Origin: Fervidibacillus halotolerans
GTDB taxonomy: Bacteria > Bacillota > Bacilli > Bacillales > Caldibacillaceae
NCBI RefSeq assembly: GCF_026547205.1
Contig: NZ_CP106877.1
Location: 2,382,771-2,446,770, forward strand
Reading direction: 5' to 3'
DNA: 64,000 bases
Shown here: piece after piece, positions 1-10,360 of the stretch
Layout of the letters: each line of letters starts with the position of its first letter
Numbering within the stretch: the stretch's first letter is position 1
Position numbers and translations under genes: made by a program
Notes under the pieces: model-generated
What the model was told of the DNA's origin: nothing
Databases searched by the model: none
The model's input: only the letters and a program-made list of their open reading frames with translations

Positions 1-1093
1 AGTTTTCTTCGTTAAATGTATGGTTTAAAATTACGTCGAGAATTTCCGATGTATTGTGAGCGACCGCTCCTGGTACCATTTCCTCATACGGTTCCCAAAT
101 TCCCGGATTCCGCTTATAACTTTCCAAATCGTACGGGTAAAATATCATCGGCTTTTTTAACAGGACGTATTCAAATGGGATTGACGAATAATCAGTAATC
201 AATAGATCTGAAACTACCATAAGTTCATTGATACTGGCTTTTTTTGAAAAATCAACGACAAAGTCTTCAAATCCAGAAAACATCTGTTCCGGCATGGAAA
301 CAGACGGGTGCATACGAATAAAAAGGACGTATTCCCCGTGTAGTTTTTCATATAACAAGGGGATGTCCAAATTCAATTCATTATCCTTTGGATTCGGTCG
401 GAAAGTCGGTGCATATAAGATGATTTTTTTTCCTTTATACGCAGGATATTTTCTAAAAAAAATGTTTTTCTTTTCTCTTATTTTTGATTCATTGAAAAAA
501 AAGTCCGTACGGGGAAATCCAAACCGAAGAAATTGGTTTTCACTTAAAAGAAAAGCTGCTTCAAATTGTTTGGCAAAGGCATCCGAATTGACAACGACTT
601 TATCAAATTTAGAATAAACTTTTAAAAACCGTTTTTTCGCCCGGTTGCTTCTCTTTTTTGTTGCATGGTCCATCAATCCAAATTTTTTGATCGCACCTGC
701 TGCGTGCCAAATTTGGATGCATTCGGTTTCTTCTTTGATCGGAGCAACAGCAAAGACCCCGAAATAATTATCGGTGATAATTTTTTTCGCCGTCATCAAA
801 TGATAAGCTGCCTTGATTTCGTCCGTGATTTTTCCAGATTCGATTTTATAAACCGGGACAGAGGAAGCCTTTTGTATGCTGTTATAACAATGTTTTTTAC
901 ATAAAAAAACAATCTCCCCGTCATATTTTCTCCGTTTCAATTCCCGATAAATATATAGATTATTCTCTTTAAAACTGGCAACGAATACGATCTTATTTTT
1001 AACAGGGAGTTTTTTTAAAAAAAAGAATAGAATTTTGTGAAAAACTAAGTAGACTTCAATGAACCATTCCCGGACAAATGATTGTTTATACAT
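1..1093 (-). CDS. CDP-glycerol glycerophosphotransferase, TagB/TagF type (3' end off window)
   Basis: Read directly on the minus strand: an open frame of 364 codons from ATG at 1093 to the window edge without a stop. Residues near 140 read WHAAGAIKKFG, the conserved TagB/TagF signature. Further on come RFGFPRTDFF, ILYAPTFRPN and a C-terminal LLITDYSSIPFEY block, all typical of enzymes that transfer glycerol phosphate from CDP-glycerol to teichoic-acid chains at the inner membrane face. The family is usually about 380-400 residues, so only a few C-terminal residues should be missing. The start overlaps the tagD stop by 8 bases, so the two are translationally coupled, and TagD makes its CDP-glycerol donor. 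Priming (TagB) and polymerising (TagF) roles cannot be separated here; the length fits TagB better. Confidence 0.9.
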   Translation of the reverse strand, partial: MYKQSFVREWFIEVYLVFHKILFFFLKKLPVKNKIVFVASFKENNLYIYRELKRRKYDGEIVFLCKKHCYNSIQKASSVPVYKIESGKITDEIKAAYHLMTAKKIITDNYFGVFAVAPIKEETECIQIWHAAGAIKKFGLMDHATKKRSNRAKKRFLKVYSKFDKVVVNSDAFAKQFEAAFLLSENQFLRFGFPRTDFFFNESKIREKKNIFFRKYPAYKGKKIILYAPTFRPNPKDNELNLDIPLLYEKLHGEYVLFIRMHPSVSMPEQMFSGFEDFVVDFSKKASINELMVVSDLLITDYSSIPFEYVLLKKPMIFYPYDLESYKRNPGIWEPYEEMVPGAVAHNTSEILDVILNHTFNEEN

Positions 1094-1484
1094 TTTTTAC
1101 CGATATCAAATCCTTTTTTATTTTTGTTGTTGAGATACCAATCGTTCGTGGTAAATAAATGACTTCGCACAATTCTTTTAACTCGTCAAATTTTCCTGTC
1201 CAATCATCGCCCATCACAAATATATCCACGTTATGTTTAATGATATCATTCTTCTTTTGTTCCCAATTTTTCTCCGGAATAACTTCATCCACATAACGGA
1301 TCGCTTCTAAAATCATTTTCCGGTGCTCATAACTATGGTAAGCTTTCTTGTTTTTCAACGCATTAAATTCATCCGTTGATAAACCGACGATTAAATAGTC
1401 TCCTAATGCTTTTGCCCTGCGCAATAAGTTGATATGCCCATAATGGAGCAAATCATACGTACCGTACGTAATCACCTTTTTCAT
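1086..1484 (-). CDS. tagD: Glycerol-3-phosphate cytidylyltransferase
   Basis: A 132-residue protein of the nucleotidyltransferase superfamily that makes CDP-glycerol from CTP and glycerol 3-phosphate for wall teichoic acid. The N-terminal GTYDLLHYGHINLLRRAKA carries the HxGH nucleotide-binding motif, and RTIGISTTKI near residue 115 is the second conserved RTxGISTT motif. The length is that of TagD/TarD proteins. ATG at 1484 is preceded by AAGGGGTG. It overlaps the downstream glycerophosphotransferase, which consumes its product. Confidence 0.97.
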   Translation of the reverse strand: MKKVITYGTYDLLHYGHINLLRRAKALGDYLIVGLSTDEFNALKNKKAYHSYEHRKMILEAIRYVDEVIPEKNWEQKKNDIIKHNVDIFVMGDDWTGKFDELKELCEVIYLPRTIGISTTKIKKDLISVKNV

Positions 1485-1732
1485 CTTATCACCCCTTCAC
1501 ACTCTTGTTCAATAGAATAATATGGTTGGCACATCCAACAACTTCCTGTCCATATATATCTTAGCTGTTGTAATAACATTCGACTTTACCTGTCATTATT
1601 TTAAGTTCTTGTGAATATAGTAAAGATACTATTACATAATGTTAATTTTATATTTAATTCTTTTCCTTTACAATACATTATTTAGGATATGTTCTTCAAG
1701 TGTTAATTTTATGAAATCGAGTATGAGTAAAA

Positions 1733-3631
1733 TTATTGTAGATAAAATTGACTTAATATAGATGCGGTGATGGCGAAAATTTCTTTTCTTGTTAACTGTT
1801 CATCTCTGGAAATATGTTTTGAAATTGGTTCAGTGATAATCTTTTCCTCGAGAAGTACGCTCCAGTGGGCGAAAGTCGCTTCCATTTTTTCCTTTCCAAA
1901 TAGAACTTCTACTAATAATGTTGCCAGTTGATCTCTCGTTATAGGATGATCTTCTTCTACTAATATTTCATTCCTTTTCTCTACAAATCTGTTATATAAA
2001 TCTTTCGGAATGGACGTTTGCATACGTAAAAATCCATTATGTAATAAATTAATAAAGCTATGAAAAGTCGCCGTTTCATCTACCCGTAGATCATTATCAT
2101 AGCCACCATAGACTAAACCGTAATCGATTAAAAACTGTACCTGTTCATCAAACCATTCCCCTTCATATGGATAAGATGTGTCTGTCGGTTTTCGATAGGC
2201 GTTTTGTTCTTCCAAAGTTTTTTGTAGCAATTGCACGAGGTCTTTATCTTGACTCATTTGACGGAAAGTGACCCCTTTTTTCACTGCAATGGCTGCAGCT
2301 GCTCCTGCCGCTTCTCCCGTAGTCATCCCCGTTGGAACGATCCGTGCACTTCCTGCAGCCAGTGAGGAATAGCCGGAAGATCGGCCGACAACTAGTAACC
2401 CGTCAATTTGTTTCGGGATTAGACTACGGAAAGGGATAGCATACTGCTTTGGATTCGCCATAACATATCCATAATCTTGAGGCGTTTGGGCTTGAATATC
2501 GACGGGATAAGCTCCGTAGGCAATTGCATCCCAATGATCAAGGTTCGTCCAAACATCAGACATTGGAAGTTGGTATTCAGAGCGAATATGTCTCGTTTCC
2601 CTTATATACAGCTCGGTTGGGAAACTCGCAATTTCGGCTTGTTCAAATCCTGGAAATTCTTTTTTTAAAAAGGTTAAAATATGTTCGGTTTCCCGCTTTC
2701 CTTTTTCAATTGCATCCTTTTTCGAATTTTCATCTAACCCATCAACTCCAAAAATTTGCAAAGCATTAATAAAGTATTCATCACCGACTTTTGCCAAATT
2801 TAACCCACGTAATCTCGTGTTTTCCTCCACCGGTTGATAGGCGGTAAGTAATTTCGAAAATCCCCAAGCCGCATCCTCTTTCATCGCAGCGTAACCGAAC
2901 TTTTCTGATTTAACTGCTTCCCGAATTCCTTCCCAATTTACATTTTTTAAGTGAATGATCAAGGTTACGGACATTTTTTTATCCTTCTGACCGATATCCT
3001 CACCACCGATAAAATATGGTACTCCCGTCATGACGGCAAAATCCGCATCTTGGGTCGCATCGATAAATGTCTCTCCAAAAGTGTGAAATGTACCGTTTTC
3101 ATTTTGAATTGTAACCCCTTCGATTTTGTTATTGTTCATATGGGCATTTATAACTTCAGTCTCCGTCGTCAACGTCAAATTGTTCTCTTGGTCGACGAGT
3201 TTTTTAAATGCGGCTTTTGCCTCCAAAATCCCAAAGGCACTACCGGCTCCGACCATGTGATGCCACTCTTCAAAAATTCCCCGACTGACCGATTTTCCAT
3301 CGGCACCTTGTGGGATATCAAGAAAGTTCAACATCCCGTATGTAAATAGACCACCTAGTTCTTTCCGGTTTTCGATGAGCAAAGTTTTCGCCCCATTTCT
3401 CGCGGCTGATACGGCTGCAGCCACTCCCTCTGGTTCCCCGCCTATTACAATCACATCATAATGTTCATCGAATTGTTTTAATGGTCCAGGAGATTCATAT
3501 TGTTCGGTAGTTAAATCTTCTGTTATTGTAGTTGCAGTTTGAGATAATTTATTATTTAGAAGAAAGTAGATTGTGCCTACCCCGAAGACTATTATGATCA
3601 TTATGGTAACAAGTGTATCTCGCCTTTTCAT
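1733..3631 (-). CDS. Membrane-anchored, exported FAD-dependent oxidoreductase
   Basis: A 632-residue protein. Residues 7-25 form one hydrophobic segment after MKRR, a signal anchor or signal peptide without an obvious cleavage or lipobox site. Residues 59-100 are an FAD Rossmann fold (DVIVIGGEPEGVAAA, then LLIENRKELGG). Later FIDATQDADFAV and a GMTTGEAAGAAAA block match the FAD-dependent oxidoreductase family (FAD_oxidored) of unknown substrate. The C-terminal part (about 493-632) has two or three SLH-like segments, for example FLIDYGLVYGGYDNDLRV and HPITRDQLATLLVEVL, but they are degenerate. The start has AAAGGAGGG upstream. It is a single-gene unit beside teichoic-acid genes. Substrate and electron acceptor are unknown. 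Confidence 0.85.
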   Translation of the reverse strand: MKRRDTLVTIMIIIVFGVGTIYFLLNNKLSQTATTITEDLTTEQYESPGPLKQFDEHYDVIVIGGEPEGVAAAVSAARNGAKTLLIENRKELGGLFTYGMLNFLDIPQGADGKSVSRGIFEEWHHMVGAGSAFGILEAKAAFKKLVDQENNLTLTTETEVINAHMNNNKIEGVTIQNENGTFHTFGETFIDATQDADFAVMTGVPYFIGGEDIGQKDKKMSVTLIIHLKNVNWEGIREAVKSEKFGYAAMKEDAAWGFSKLLTAYQPVEENTRLRGLNLAKVGDEYFINALQIFGVDGLDENSKKDAIEKGKRETEHILTFLKKEFPGFEQAEIASFPTELYIRETRHIRSEYQLPMSDVWTNLDHWDAIAYGAYPVDIQAQTPQDYGYVMANPKQYAIPFRSLIPKQIDGLLVVGRSSGYSSLAAGSARIVPTGMTTGEAAGAAAAIAVKKGVTFRQMSQDKDLVQLLQKTLEEQNAYRKPTDTSYPYEGEWFDEQVQFLIDYGLVYGGYDNDLRVDETATFHSFINLLHNGFLRMQTSIPKDLYNRFVEKRNEILVEEDHPITRDQLATLLVEVLFGKEKMEATFAHWSVLLEEKIITEPISKHISRDEQLTRKEIFAITASILSQFYLQ

Positions 3632-4073
3632 ATGAAATAACCCTCCTTTGCAAAATAAATGGGAAGATTCATAAAAACTATTTCCATCTCCAATTCATCT
3701 CCTTTCCTAACTACAACTAATAAACTTTCAAGAGTACAAGCTAACTTACGAACCAAAAAAATCATTGGGAAATCATAGGAAGCGCTCACATATAAATATT
3801 TTACACGATATATTGTTAGAATCACGCTTATCCATCATTGACGAAAGTAACCATTTAAAATTCCCTAAACAAATCCTTTCCTATGCTATAAAAAAAGATT
3901 GATCATAAATTGCTATGTATCTTTTCATTATAATATCTGATTAAGGAACAGTAAAAAGATTGTAGGAATTAATATTGGGTCTCCCTCAAACGTTTGGTTG
4001 ATAGAGAAATCAGGTCTCCTCCATCCTACATGTAGACCCATTCCTTTATACTAGTCTCAATGCTCGAAATCTC

Positions 4074-4257
4074 TTAAAAGTTTTTATATCCATCGCCGTA
4101 ACCACAGTCAAGACAAGGGTGCGACTTCCGCCCCATTTCTACATACAGGAGAATTTCCCCTTTACGTTCTTCTACTTTTATCACCTGACAATCTTTTAAT
4201 CCTGGATATTTATGATAAAATTCATAGTACACGCAACTCCATTCTTTTTCTTGTTTC
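4074..4257 (-). pseudogene. Remnant of an ISL3-family transposase N-terminus
   Basis: A short open stretch closed by TAA at 4074 and beginning after a TAG near 4256 encodes a peptide with YPGLKDCQVIKVEER, then GEILLYVEMG and HPCLDCGYGDGY. This resembles the N-terminal region of ISL3 transposases: a GLKD...V..V segment followed by a Cys-x2-Cys zinc finger. No catalytic DDE domain follows, and GTG is the only in-frame start. I read it as a decayed element; the call is by eye. Confidence 0.45.
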
Positions 4258-4346
4258 TAGACAATTTAAGTATAAAAGAATGACGGTGTTGCATGTGTTT
4301 TTTTCACTAAAATTGTATGAAAACCCCAACATTTATTATAGAGCCA

Positions 4347-4402
4347 AAAAAGGCATCCGTTCACTCCTTTTTAGTTAGTATGGAGTGGACAGATGCCTTT
4401 TA
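4347..4402. terminator. Strong bidirectional stem-loop
   Basis: The arms AAAAGGCATCCGTTCACTCC (4347-4366) and GGAGTGGACAGATGCCTTTT (4382-4401) pair over about 20 bases with few mismatches. A-runs and T-runs lie on both sides. It sits 80 bases downstream of the SLH protease stop on the minus strand and can end that transcript. Confidence 0.85.
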
Positions 4403-4483
4403 TTTTTATCATGTTTAGGTGTTATTCATTTTACCGATTAAGTATACGGCTAAACACCTTTCTACGAAAATCCGATGCTGAGA

Positions 4484-7400
4484 TTATAATTCATCCAAAA
4501 CATCCAACATCCGGTAAACCATCGTTGCCGCTTCAGCTCTAGTCGCAGTTTCTTTTGGAGCGAATTTATTTTCTCCCCGTCCATTAATGAGTCCAAGGGA
4601 TAAAGCTTGTTTTATATTTTCGAGGGCATAAGAGCTGATTTGTTCTTCATCTGCAAATGATGAGCCCGTTTCTAAATCTTCCAAAAGTTCTGCATTCGCA
4701 TATTCAATAGCACGAATGATCATCACAACCATTTGTTCACGGGTAATTTCAGCATTTGGTGCAAATTCTTCTTCAGAAACACCTTTCACAATTCCTGCTC
4801 TATATGCTGCCTCAATTCCCGGATAAGCCCAATCGAAATCTTCCGATACGTCAGTAAATATTCCTTCATAAGATTCAGTCGGTAATTTTAATGCTCGTGC
4901 AAGAAGGACAGCAAATTCAGCACGGGTGACTTTTCCTTCTGGATTAAATTTCGTTTCCGATTGTCCATTCGTAATCATCCGAGAGGCCAGTACCTCAACC
5001 ACATCTTTCGCCCAATGATCCTTCACATCATCGAAGCTTTGATCCCGTTCAATGATTACGAATTTAGAGAAGTGGTTAGTACTGAATTTAAATGTTCCTT
5101 CATCGTATTTTCCACCTGCATATTGTAAACCGTCCTCACTCACATAATATGCGGAAGCTTTACGTGAATCAGTTAATTCTGCAGTTATTGGAACGGTGAC
5201 TTTAACAGGTTCTTCAAACTCATTTACCTCAGTTTGAACATCATCGGTTTCTGATACAACAGAAAATTCATATACATCAGAAACAACCGATCCATCTGTT
5301 TCAACATCAGTATCTGTTGCTAAAGCAAGGGAGAATGTTACGATTTCTGATGTTTGCAATCCCGAAATGACCGAATTTCCAAATTCTGTTTCTAACTCAC
5401 CGGATTTAACGACAAGTGTTTTTCCTGAATCGGACACTGCTTTTAATGCGCGTTGAGAGACTATAACATTCATTTCACTTACTTGTTCTGTCAGTTCTGG
5501 GACTACCACAACCACTTGATCTACGTCTTGATCTTCTGATTGTTCAATGATTGATACTTCATCTGCTACGACGGCATTTTCAGCAGTTTCCAGTTTTTCA
5601 ATTTCAATAACTTGCTCAGTTTGATTTCCGACGACGTCGCTTACTTCCAACGTTAATGTATTTGTTCCATCCACTAAATCAAGTTCAAGATCAATCGTTT
5701 CGTTAAACGCAACCATATCAAGAGGCACACTGAGCTCATGAACATATTTTTCATCGCCATTTACATACAAGCGAATTTCATCGAAATTATCTTGTACTGT
5801 AACAGGTACGGTAATTTTGTCTTTATCCGTTAATGTTGGGAATAAACCAACTTCGATGCTCGGATCTTTTGTATCAACGAGAACTGTCCGGACAATTTGG
5901 CTTTCATTTCCGTGTTCATCTACGGCTTTAACCACAACATCTTGTACGCCGTCTTCAAGGGTTAACACGTGGTCGAAATATTCTCCATCAAAATAATCCG
6001 GTTCTTCCCCATTAATTGTTAAGGAAGCAATATTGGAATCATCTTCTACCGATCCATATACATATACTTCCGAATCAGAAAATCCATCATAATGGTTCGG
6101 TGAGTTTACATAAATGACTGGGCTATCTGCTTCATCTTCACCAGGTATTGTGAAGTTATACTCAGAATGATTTAATGCAGTATCCCAAACAACGACTGTA
6201 ATTTGGTCTTTTCCTTCAATACCTTCTAATTGAACCTCTGTTTCAGTCATTGGGTAGTAGTCATAGTAGTATCCATTTACATATACTTCCCAATAGTCTG
6301 CACCACTCACTTCATCGACAACATCGGAAATTGATACGGTGTTTGTATCAAAATCATATTCAACCGTGGCCTCAGGTGCAGTGTAATCGACTTTTACAGG
6401 GAATTGGATGCTTTGCCATTCAGCACCTTCAAAGTCAATGACACCACTTACTTCAAGAATATAATCGCCTTCAGGAGCTAATTCTCCATCGATATATCCA
6501 TCCCATCCAAAGTCATTGTCATACACATATGGACTAGAAGTGATATTGGAATAGGTTTTTCTATAGTTTTTCTCCGTTCGAATGGTCCGTAAGGTATTTC
6601 CTTCTTCGTCTAGTACAGATACTTTCAATTCTTTAACATTTCTGAATAAAGAGAATATTGGTACTGCCATATCAAACTCGCCATCATCATTCGGAGAGAA
6701 GGCAAAGCGTTCTGGATTAAAATCTTCTTCAAAAACGCCACCATTGATAATATAACCCAAATCATCTACTAAGAAGGTTATTCCCCAATACGTCATCGGA
6801 TCCCATGCATAATAGTCAAAGATTGGCGCTGCATCCCAATCACCTTTAAATCCAACGAACGGAACAGTTAATTCCGGATTCGTATCGGTCGGATCCGTCA
6901 ACGTGACAAAACCATCTAACCAGTAGCCGTTTTCGAAATAGTCTATTAAGCCGTCATTCCAATCCGTTACATCGATCGTGACATCAAATGTTGTTGAACC
7001 GTTAGCAGGCACTTCAATAGTTGTTGTCGCTTCACCATTGACCGTAACGGTATCGGAAAGTTCCAAAGCTCCAAATAAATTCGGTGCAGAAATGTAAACC
7101 CCAGCATTCACCGGTGTATCCGTTTGTGCAGTTCCAGTTACTTCATAGGTGAGGTCTTCATCGGATAAGTTATCGACCTTGAGTTGGAATGTAACTACGT
7201 TATCGGTGATTTCTTTTAACGCAACATTAGCTTCACCAGTTTCCACATCCGTTACGATGGCTGGTGTGGAGAGTGCAGCATGAAGTTGCATAAGCCCTGC
7301 ACCTTGCCGACGGGGTGAAACGTGAGCACCATCGAATTCCACCGGTTTTGCTGTGTTCATCAATAGTTGCTTTGTCATCTCAACTAATGCGGAACCGGTT

Positions 7401-9241
7401 AGTCCGAAATCTTCCTTTACCTTTTCCATTACGAGTGCAGATCCGCCGGACACATGTGGAGCGGCCATCGACGTACCACTCATCATTCCATACTGGTCGT
7501 CATTTAATGTTGAATAAATATTCCCTCCAGGAGCGGTAATTTCCGGTTTAAATTCAAGGTTAGGTGTTAGTCCCCATGATGTGAAATCGCTCATTAAACC
7601 AGCAGTGTCGCTCGGAACCATCATCGTTTCATCGGTAAATGTAACCGTAACGGTTTTTCCTTCTTGCAATGCGGCTGCTAGTTTATCCCCGTCACTCTTT
7701 AGCATAAACAGTTGGGGAATAACGATTGATGCATCCGTCGCCATATTTACGATGCCATCCGTATTGTTATAAATAATGGCACCAGATGCGCCTGCTGCTT
7801 GGGCGTTTAACGTCTTATCGACAAAGGCAAGTTCTCCGCGCTGAATGAGTGCAAACTTTCCTTCAAAGTCCTTCCCTTCAAAATCCTCAGGTTTACCGAG
7901 ACCCGCATATACGAGTTCAATACTTTCACCTACGGTTAATTCCTTATCATTTGCATTTAAAAATGGTGCACTGCCGGATTCTTCATCGGCAATGGCATAT
8001 TCGAGTTTATTTGTTGTAATCATGTCATTTTCGAAAGATGCGACAGAAAGGGATTCATTTGCCACACTCGGTGAACCGACTAATCCGTAATCCGGGTTGG
8101 ATGCATACGGATAAAAATAGCCGTCACCATACATATTTTCATTTCCAGCTGAGATCGAAACGAGAATTCCGTTTTCCGTAGCATTTTTTATCGCTTGTTG
8201 AGATGGTGAATTCTCATCGACAAAACCTGCTGGTGATCCTAAAGAAAGATTTAAAACATCAGCGTTAAGCTTAATCGCATCGTCAATCGCTTTGACATAA
8301 ATATCATCATAAGTGGAACCGAATAAAGGATCGTTCCCGAACACTTTTAAAGCTAACAATTGTGCTTCCGGAGCTACCCCTTTAATGCCACCATTTTCCT
8401 CGTCACCATTGGCTCCAACAGTACCTGCAACGTGCATTCCGTGCATGGAGGCATTTGGACCTAAATCCCGGATTTCATTATTTTTATCCATATAGTTATA
8501 ACCGAATGGAACTTTGCTTGTAAAATATTTTCCTGCCCCAATCGTTCCGTCACTTAACAATCCATTAACATCGTCTTCTGTTAAACTAGCATTCTCAGGA
8601 TTTGTTAAAACCATATCTTTATGGGTATAATCGATCCCGGTATCTATGATTCCGACAATCATTCCTTCCCCATCATATCCGTAATCTTCCCATACTTGTC
8701 GTGCTTCAATAAGATCTTTGGAAGTAACCATCGTCGGTGTTTCTTCGGGTTGTTCATATTCGACCGATTCATAGACAGCCTTTACACCAGAAACTTCTTC
8801 TATTTTTTCAACGTCCTTTACTTTCACTTCCATCGAAATACCGTTGAAAACCGTTGTAAATTGTTCTAGTATTTGTGCGTCTGGAACAACCGATCGAATG
8901 GATTTTGTTACAGTTGTTTGTTCCTTTTCAACGGCAGATTCAAGATTTTCCCTAACTGATTTGGAAAGTTCCTTGTACAACACTCCTTTCTTCGTCGCTT
9001 CTTTAATCGCAGGCTCTGTTTCCAGCTCTACGATGATCCGGATTTTCTCCTCTGGATCCTTCGTTTCTTCAAGTTTTTCTGATAGTTTAATCTCTGGTTT
9101 TTCGACCGCTATCTTTGGAACGGAAATTCTCCCTTGAGATGAAGTGCTTGATTGTGTTGCCATTCCCATTCCGAATGCGACCGATTGGAATGTTAGTGCG
9201 AAAATGACCACTAACAAGAAAATCCGTTTTACTTTCCTCAA
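4484..9241 (-). CDS. Vpr-like S8 serine protease with PA domain and three SLH domains
   Basis: A secreted subtilisin-type protease of about 1,585 residues. Numbering from a GTG at 9250: signal peptide 1-29; I9-type propeptide about 65-165; catalytic Asp203 (GIIDTGIDYTH), His270 (ASMHGMHVAGT), oxyanion Asn370 (SISAGN) and Ser594 (SGTSMAAPHVSGG). A protease-associated insert (about 430-540) lies between His and Ser. Beyond 700 come several Ig/Fn3-like repeats and a FlgD-Ig-like segment. The C-terminal 190 residues are three SLH domains (FDDVKDHWAKDVVEVL; FTDVSEDFDWAYPGIEAAY; FADEEQISSYALENIKQAL) for binding pyruvylated wall polymer. The GTG at 9250 lies inside the Shine-Dalgarno AGAGAGGTG, so TTG at 9241 is the likelier start. 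It depends on csaB nearby for surface retention. Substrate unknown. Confidence 0.93.
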   Translation of the reverse strand: MRKVKRIFLLVVIFALTFQSVAFGMGMATQSSTSSQGRISVPKIAVEKPEIKLSEKLEETKDPEEKIRIIVELETEPAIKEATKKGVLYKELSKSVRENLESAVEKEQTTVTKSIRSVVPDAQILEQFTTVFNGISMEVKVKDVEKIEEVSGVKAVYESVEYEQPEETPTMVTSKDLIEARQVWEDYGYDGEGMIVGIIDTGIDYTHKDMVLTNPENASLTEDDVNGLLSDGTIGAGKYFTSKVPFGYNYMDKNNEIRDLGPNASMHGMHVAGTVGANGDEENGGIKGVAPEAQLLALKVFGNDPLFGSTYDDIYVKAIDDAIKLNADVLNLSLGSPAGFVDENSPSQQAIKNATENGILVSISAGNENMYGDGYFYPYASNPDYGLVGSPSVANESLSVASFENDMITTNKLEYAIADEESGSAPFLNANDKELTVGESIELVYAGLGKPEDFEGKDFEGKFALIQRGELAFVDKTLNAQAAGASGAIIYNNTDGIVNMATDASIVIPQLFMLKSDGDKLAAALQEGKTVTVTFTDETMMVPSDTAGLMSDFTSWGLTPNLEFKPEITAPGGNIYSTLNDDQYGMMSGTSMAAPHVSGGSALVMEKVKEDFGLTGSALVEMTKQLLMNTAKPVEFDGAHVSPRRQGAGLMQLHAALSTPAIVTDVETGEANVALKEITDNVVTFQLKVDNLSDEDLTYEVTGTAQTDTPVNAGVYISAPNLFGALELSDTVTVNGEATTTIEVPANGSTTFDVTIDVTDWNDGLIDYFENGYWLDGFVTLTDPTDTNPELTVPFVGFKGDWDAAPIFDYYAWDPMTYWGITFLVDDLGYIINGGVFEEDFNPERFAFSPNDDGEFDMAVPIFSLFRNVKELKVSVLDEEGNTLRTIRTEKNYRKTYSNITSSPYVYDNDFGWDGYIDGELAPEGDYILEVSGVIDFEGAEWQSIQFPVKVDYTAPEATVEYDFDTNTVSISDVVDEVSGADYWEVYVNGYYYDYYPMTETEVQLEGIEGKDQITVVVWDTALNHSEYNFTIPGEDEADSPVIYVNSPNHYDGFSDSEVYVYGSVEDDSNIASLTINGEEPDYFDGEYFDHVLTLEDGVQDVVVKAVDEHGNESQIVRTVLVDTKDPSIEVGLFPTLTDKDKITVPVTVQDNFDEIRLYVNGDEKYVHELSVPLDMVAFNETIDLELDLVDGTNTLTLEVSDVVGNQTEQVIEIEKLETAENAVVADEVSIIEQSEDQDVDQVVVVVPELTEQVSEMNVIVSQRALKAVSDSGKTLVVKSGELETEFGNSVISGLQTSEIVTFSLALATDTDVETDGSVVSDVYEFSVVSETDDVQTEVNEFEEPVKVTVPITAELTDSRKASAYYVSEDGLQYAGGKYDEGTFKFSTNHFSKFVIIERDQSFDDVKDHWAKDVVEVLASRMITNGQSETKFNPEGKVTRAEFAVLLARALKLPTESYEGIFTDVSEDFDWAYPGIEAAYRAGIVKGVSEEEFAPNAEITREQMVVMIIRAIEYANAELLEDLETGSSFADEEQISSYALENIKQALSLGLINGRGENKFAPKETATRAEAATMVYRMLDVLDEL

Positions 9242-9250
9242 TCTCTTCAC

Positions 9251-9880
9251 CTCTCTTTATATTTTTCGAACCTTTTCGGTCCTTATAGAATAATCTAACA
9301 TATTATAGAAAATTTTTCTATATTTCTCTTTTTTTATATCATTATTATTTTTCTCTATCCAACTATTATTATTTATTATCTAAAAATATAATCGTTTACT
9401 TAATTGTGAATTTTTTATTTTTTCTTGTTCTATCAGCAGTATTGCATTAATAAAAAATAAGCGTTCCACCTTCTACTTTCACACCATTATTCACTAATGA
9501 ACCTTTCTTCTATTGCTATAGCAAGTTTTACTAGAACTTCAACATCCTTGGTAATTTTCTATTAAATGTTAAACGAATAATATTACTATTTATTTAACAG
9601 AGAGTTCAATTGGATTCGTTGCTGCTTAATCCTAATCGTGAGTTAAAGTAATAAGATCCGCTTCAAAAGTATTATTTAAGAAAAATCTGTAGTAAATCCT
9701 CTTGGCAAACAAATCTCTCTTTTACATCATTCATTCTTAAAAACCCAACTATCAGTTGATTTTCTTATTCCTGATGTTATAACATCTGCAGTGTGGCTTG
9801 TTACATCAACAGTTACCTATTCGGATGAAATCATGTTTTTTGTATAATTTTCCAACAAACGATTGTTACCTCTCAATCTT
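9251..9880. other. AT-rich intergenic DNA
   Basis: This 630-base, very AT-rich stretch upstream of the protease gene has no convincing open frame on either strand. It must include the protease promoter, but I cannot fix a single -10/-35 pair. The part from about 9600 on shades into the decayed coding sequence described next. Confidence 0.5.
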
Positions 9881-9889
9881 TTTATTTTC

Positions 9890-10360
9890 CAGTGGTGATC
9901 TAGTTTTTAAATTCTGATATAGAGTCCTCAACATTTAAATAAACATTTCTAAAGCCTGCTATAGATCCAGGGAAAGAGATTTTCTGATGTAAGTTACCGT
10001 AACTACTGATGGGCGAGTAACACCGTGCCTTGAAAGAAAACAGAATAAGAATTAATTTCGTTACCGTAAATATCTTCATTACTTACAGCTATGACAGCTT
10101 TTTCACATCAAAACTGGTCGACTCCGTTAAAGTTGATGTCATCCATTTCACCTTTGAAGACTCCTCAATCTATTGCATAGCCTGAGCGTATACTCATCAA
10201 TTTGAGTTTATCTATGAAAAATACCCAATTGTGATAAAAAATAAGTAAAAAGGTAGAAATAGCGGTGATTTTTAATATGTTTGTTAAAAAAAAGAAAACG
10301 ACACCGAATAGTTTATTTTCAAAGCCTAGTACACACTCGTAGTATCCGTCGTTTTTAGAT
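9890..10360 (-). pseudogene. Decayed remnant of a surface-type protein
   Basis: Conceptual translation of the minus strand gives coding-like fragments broken by stops and frameshifts: GVFKGEMDDINFNGVDQF, CEKAVIAVSNEDIYGNEIN and YSVFFQG around 10020-10170, and FPGSIAGFRNVYLNVEDSIS around 9920-9980. The composition and N-E-D-x-Y-G-N-E style resemble Ig-like repeats of exported surface proteins. I could not assign a family. It lies between two SLH-protein genes, so a lost third surface protein is plausible. Confidence 0.35.

Noticed and set aside
3628-3825. 65-codon minus-strand frame overlapping the FAD protein start
   Set aside because: It occupies the leader region, lacks a ribosome site and has no family-like composition.
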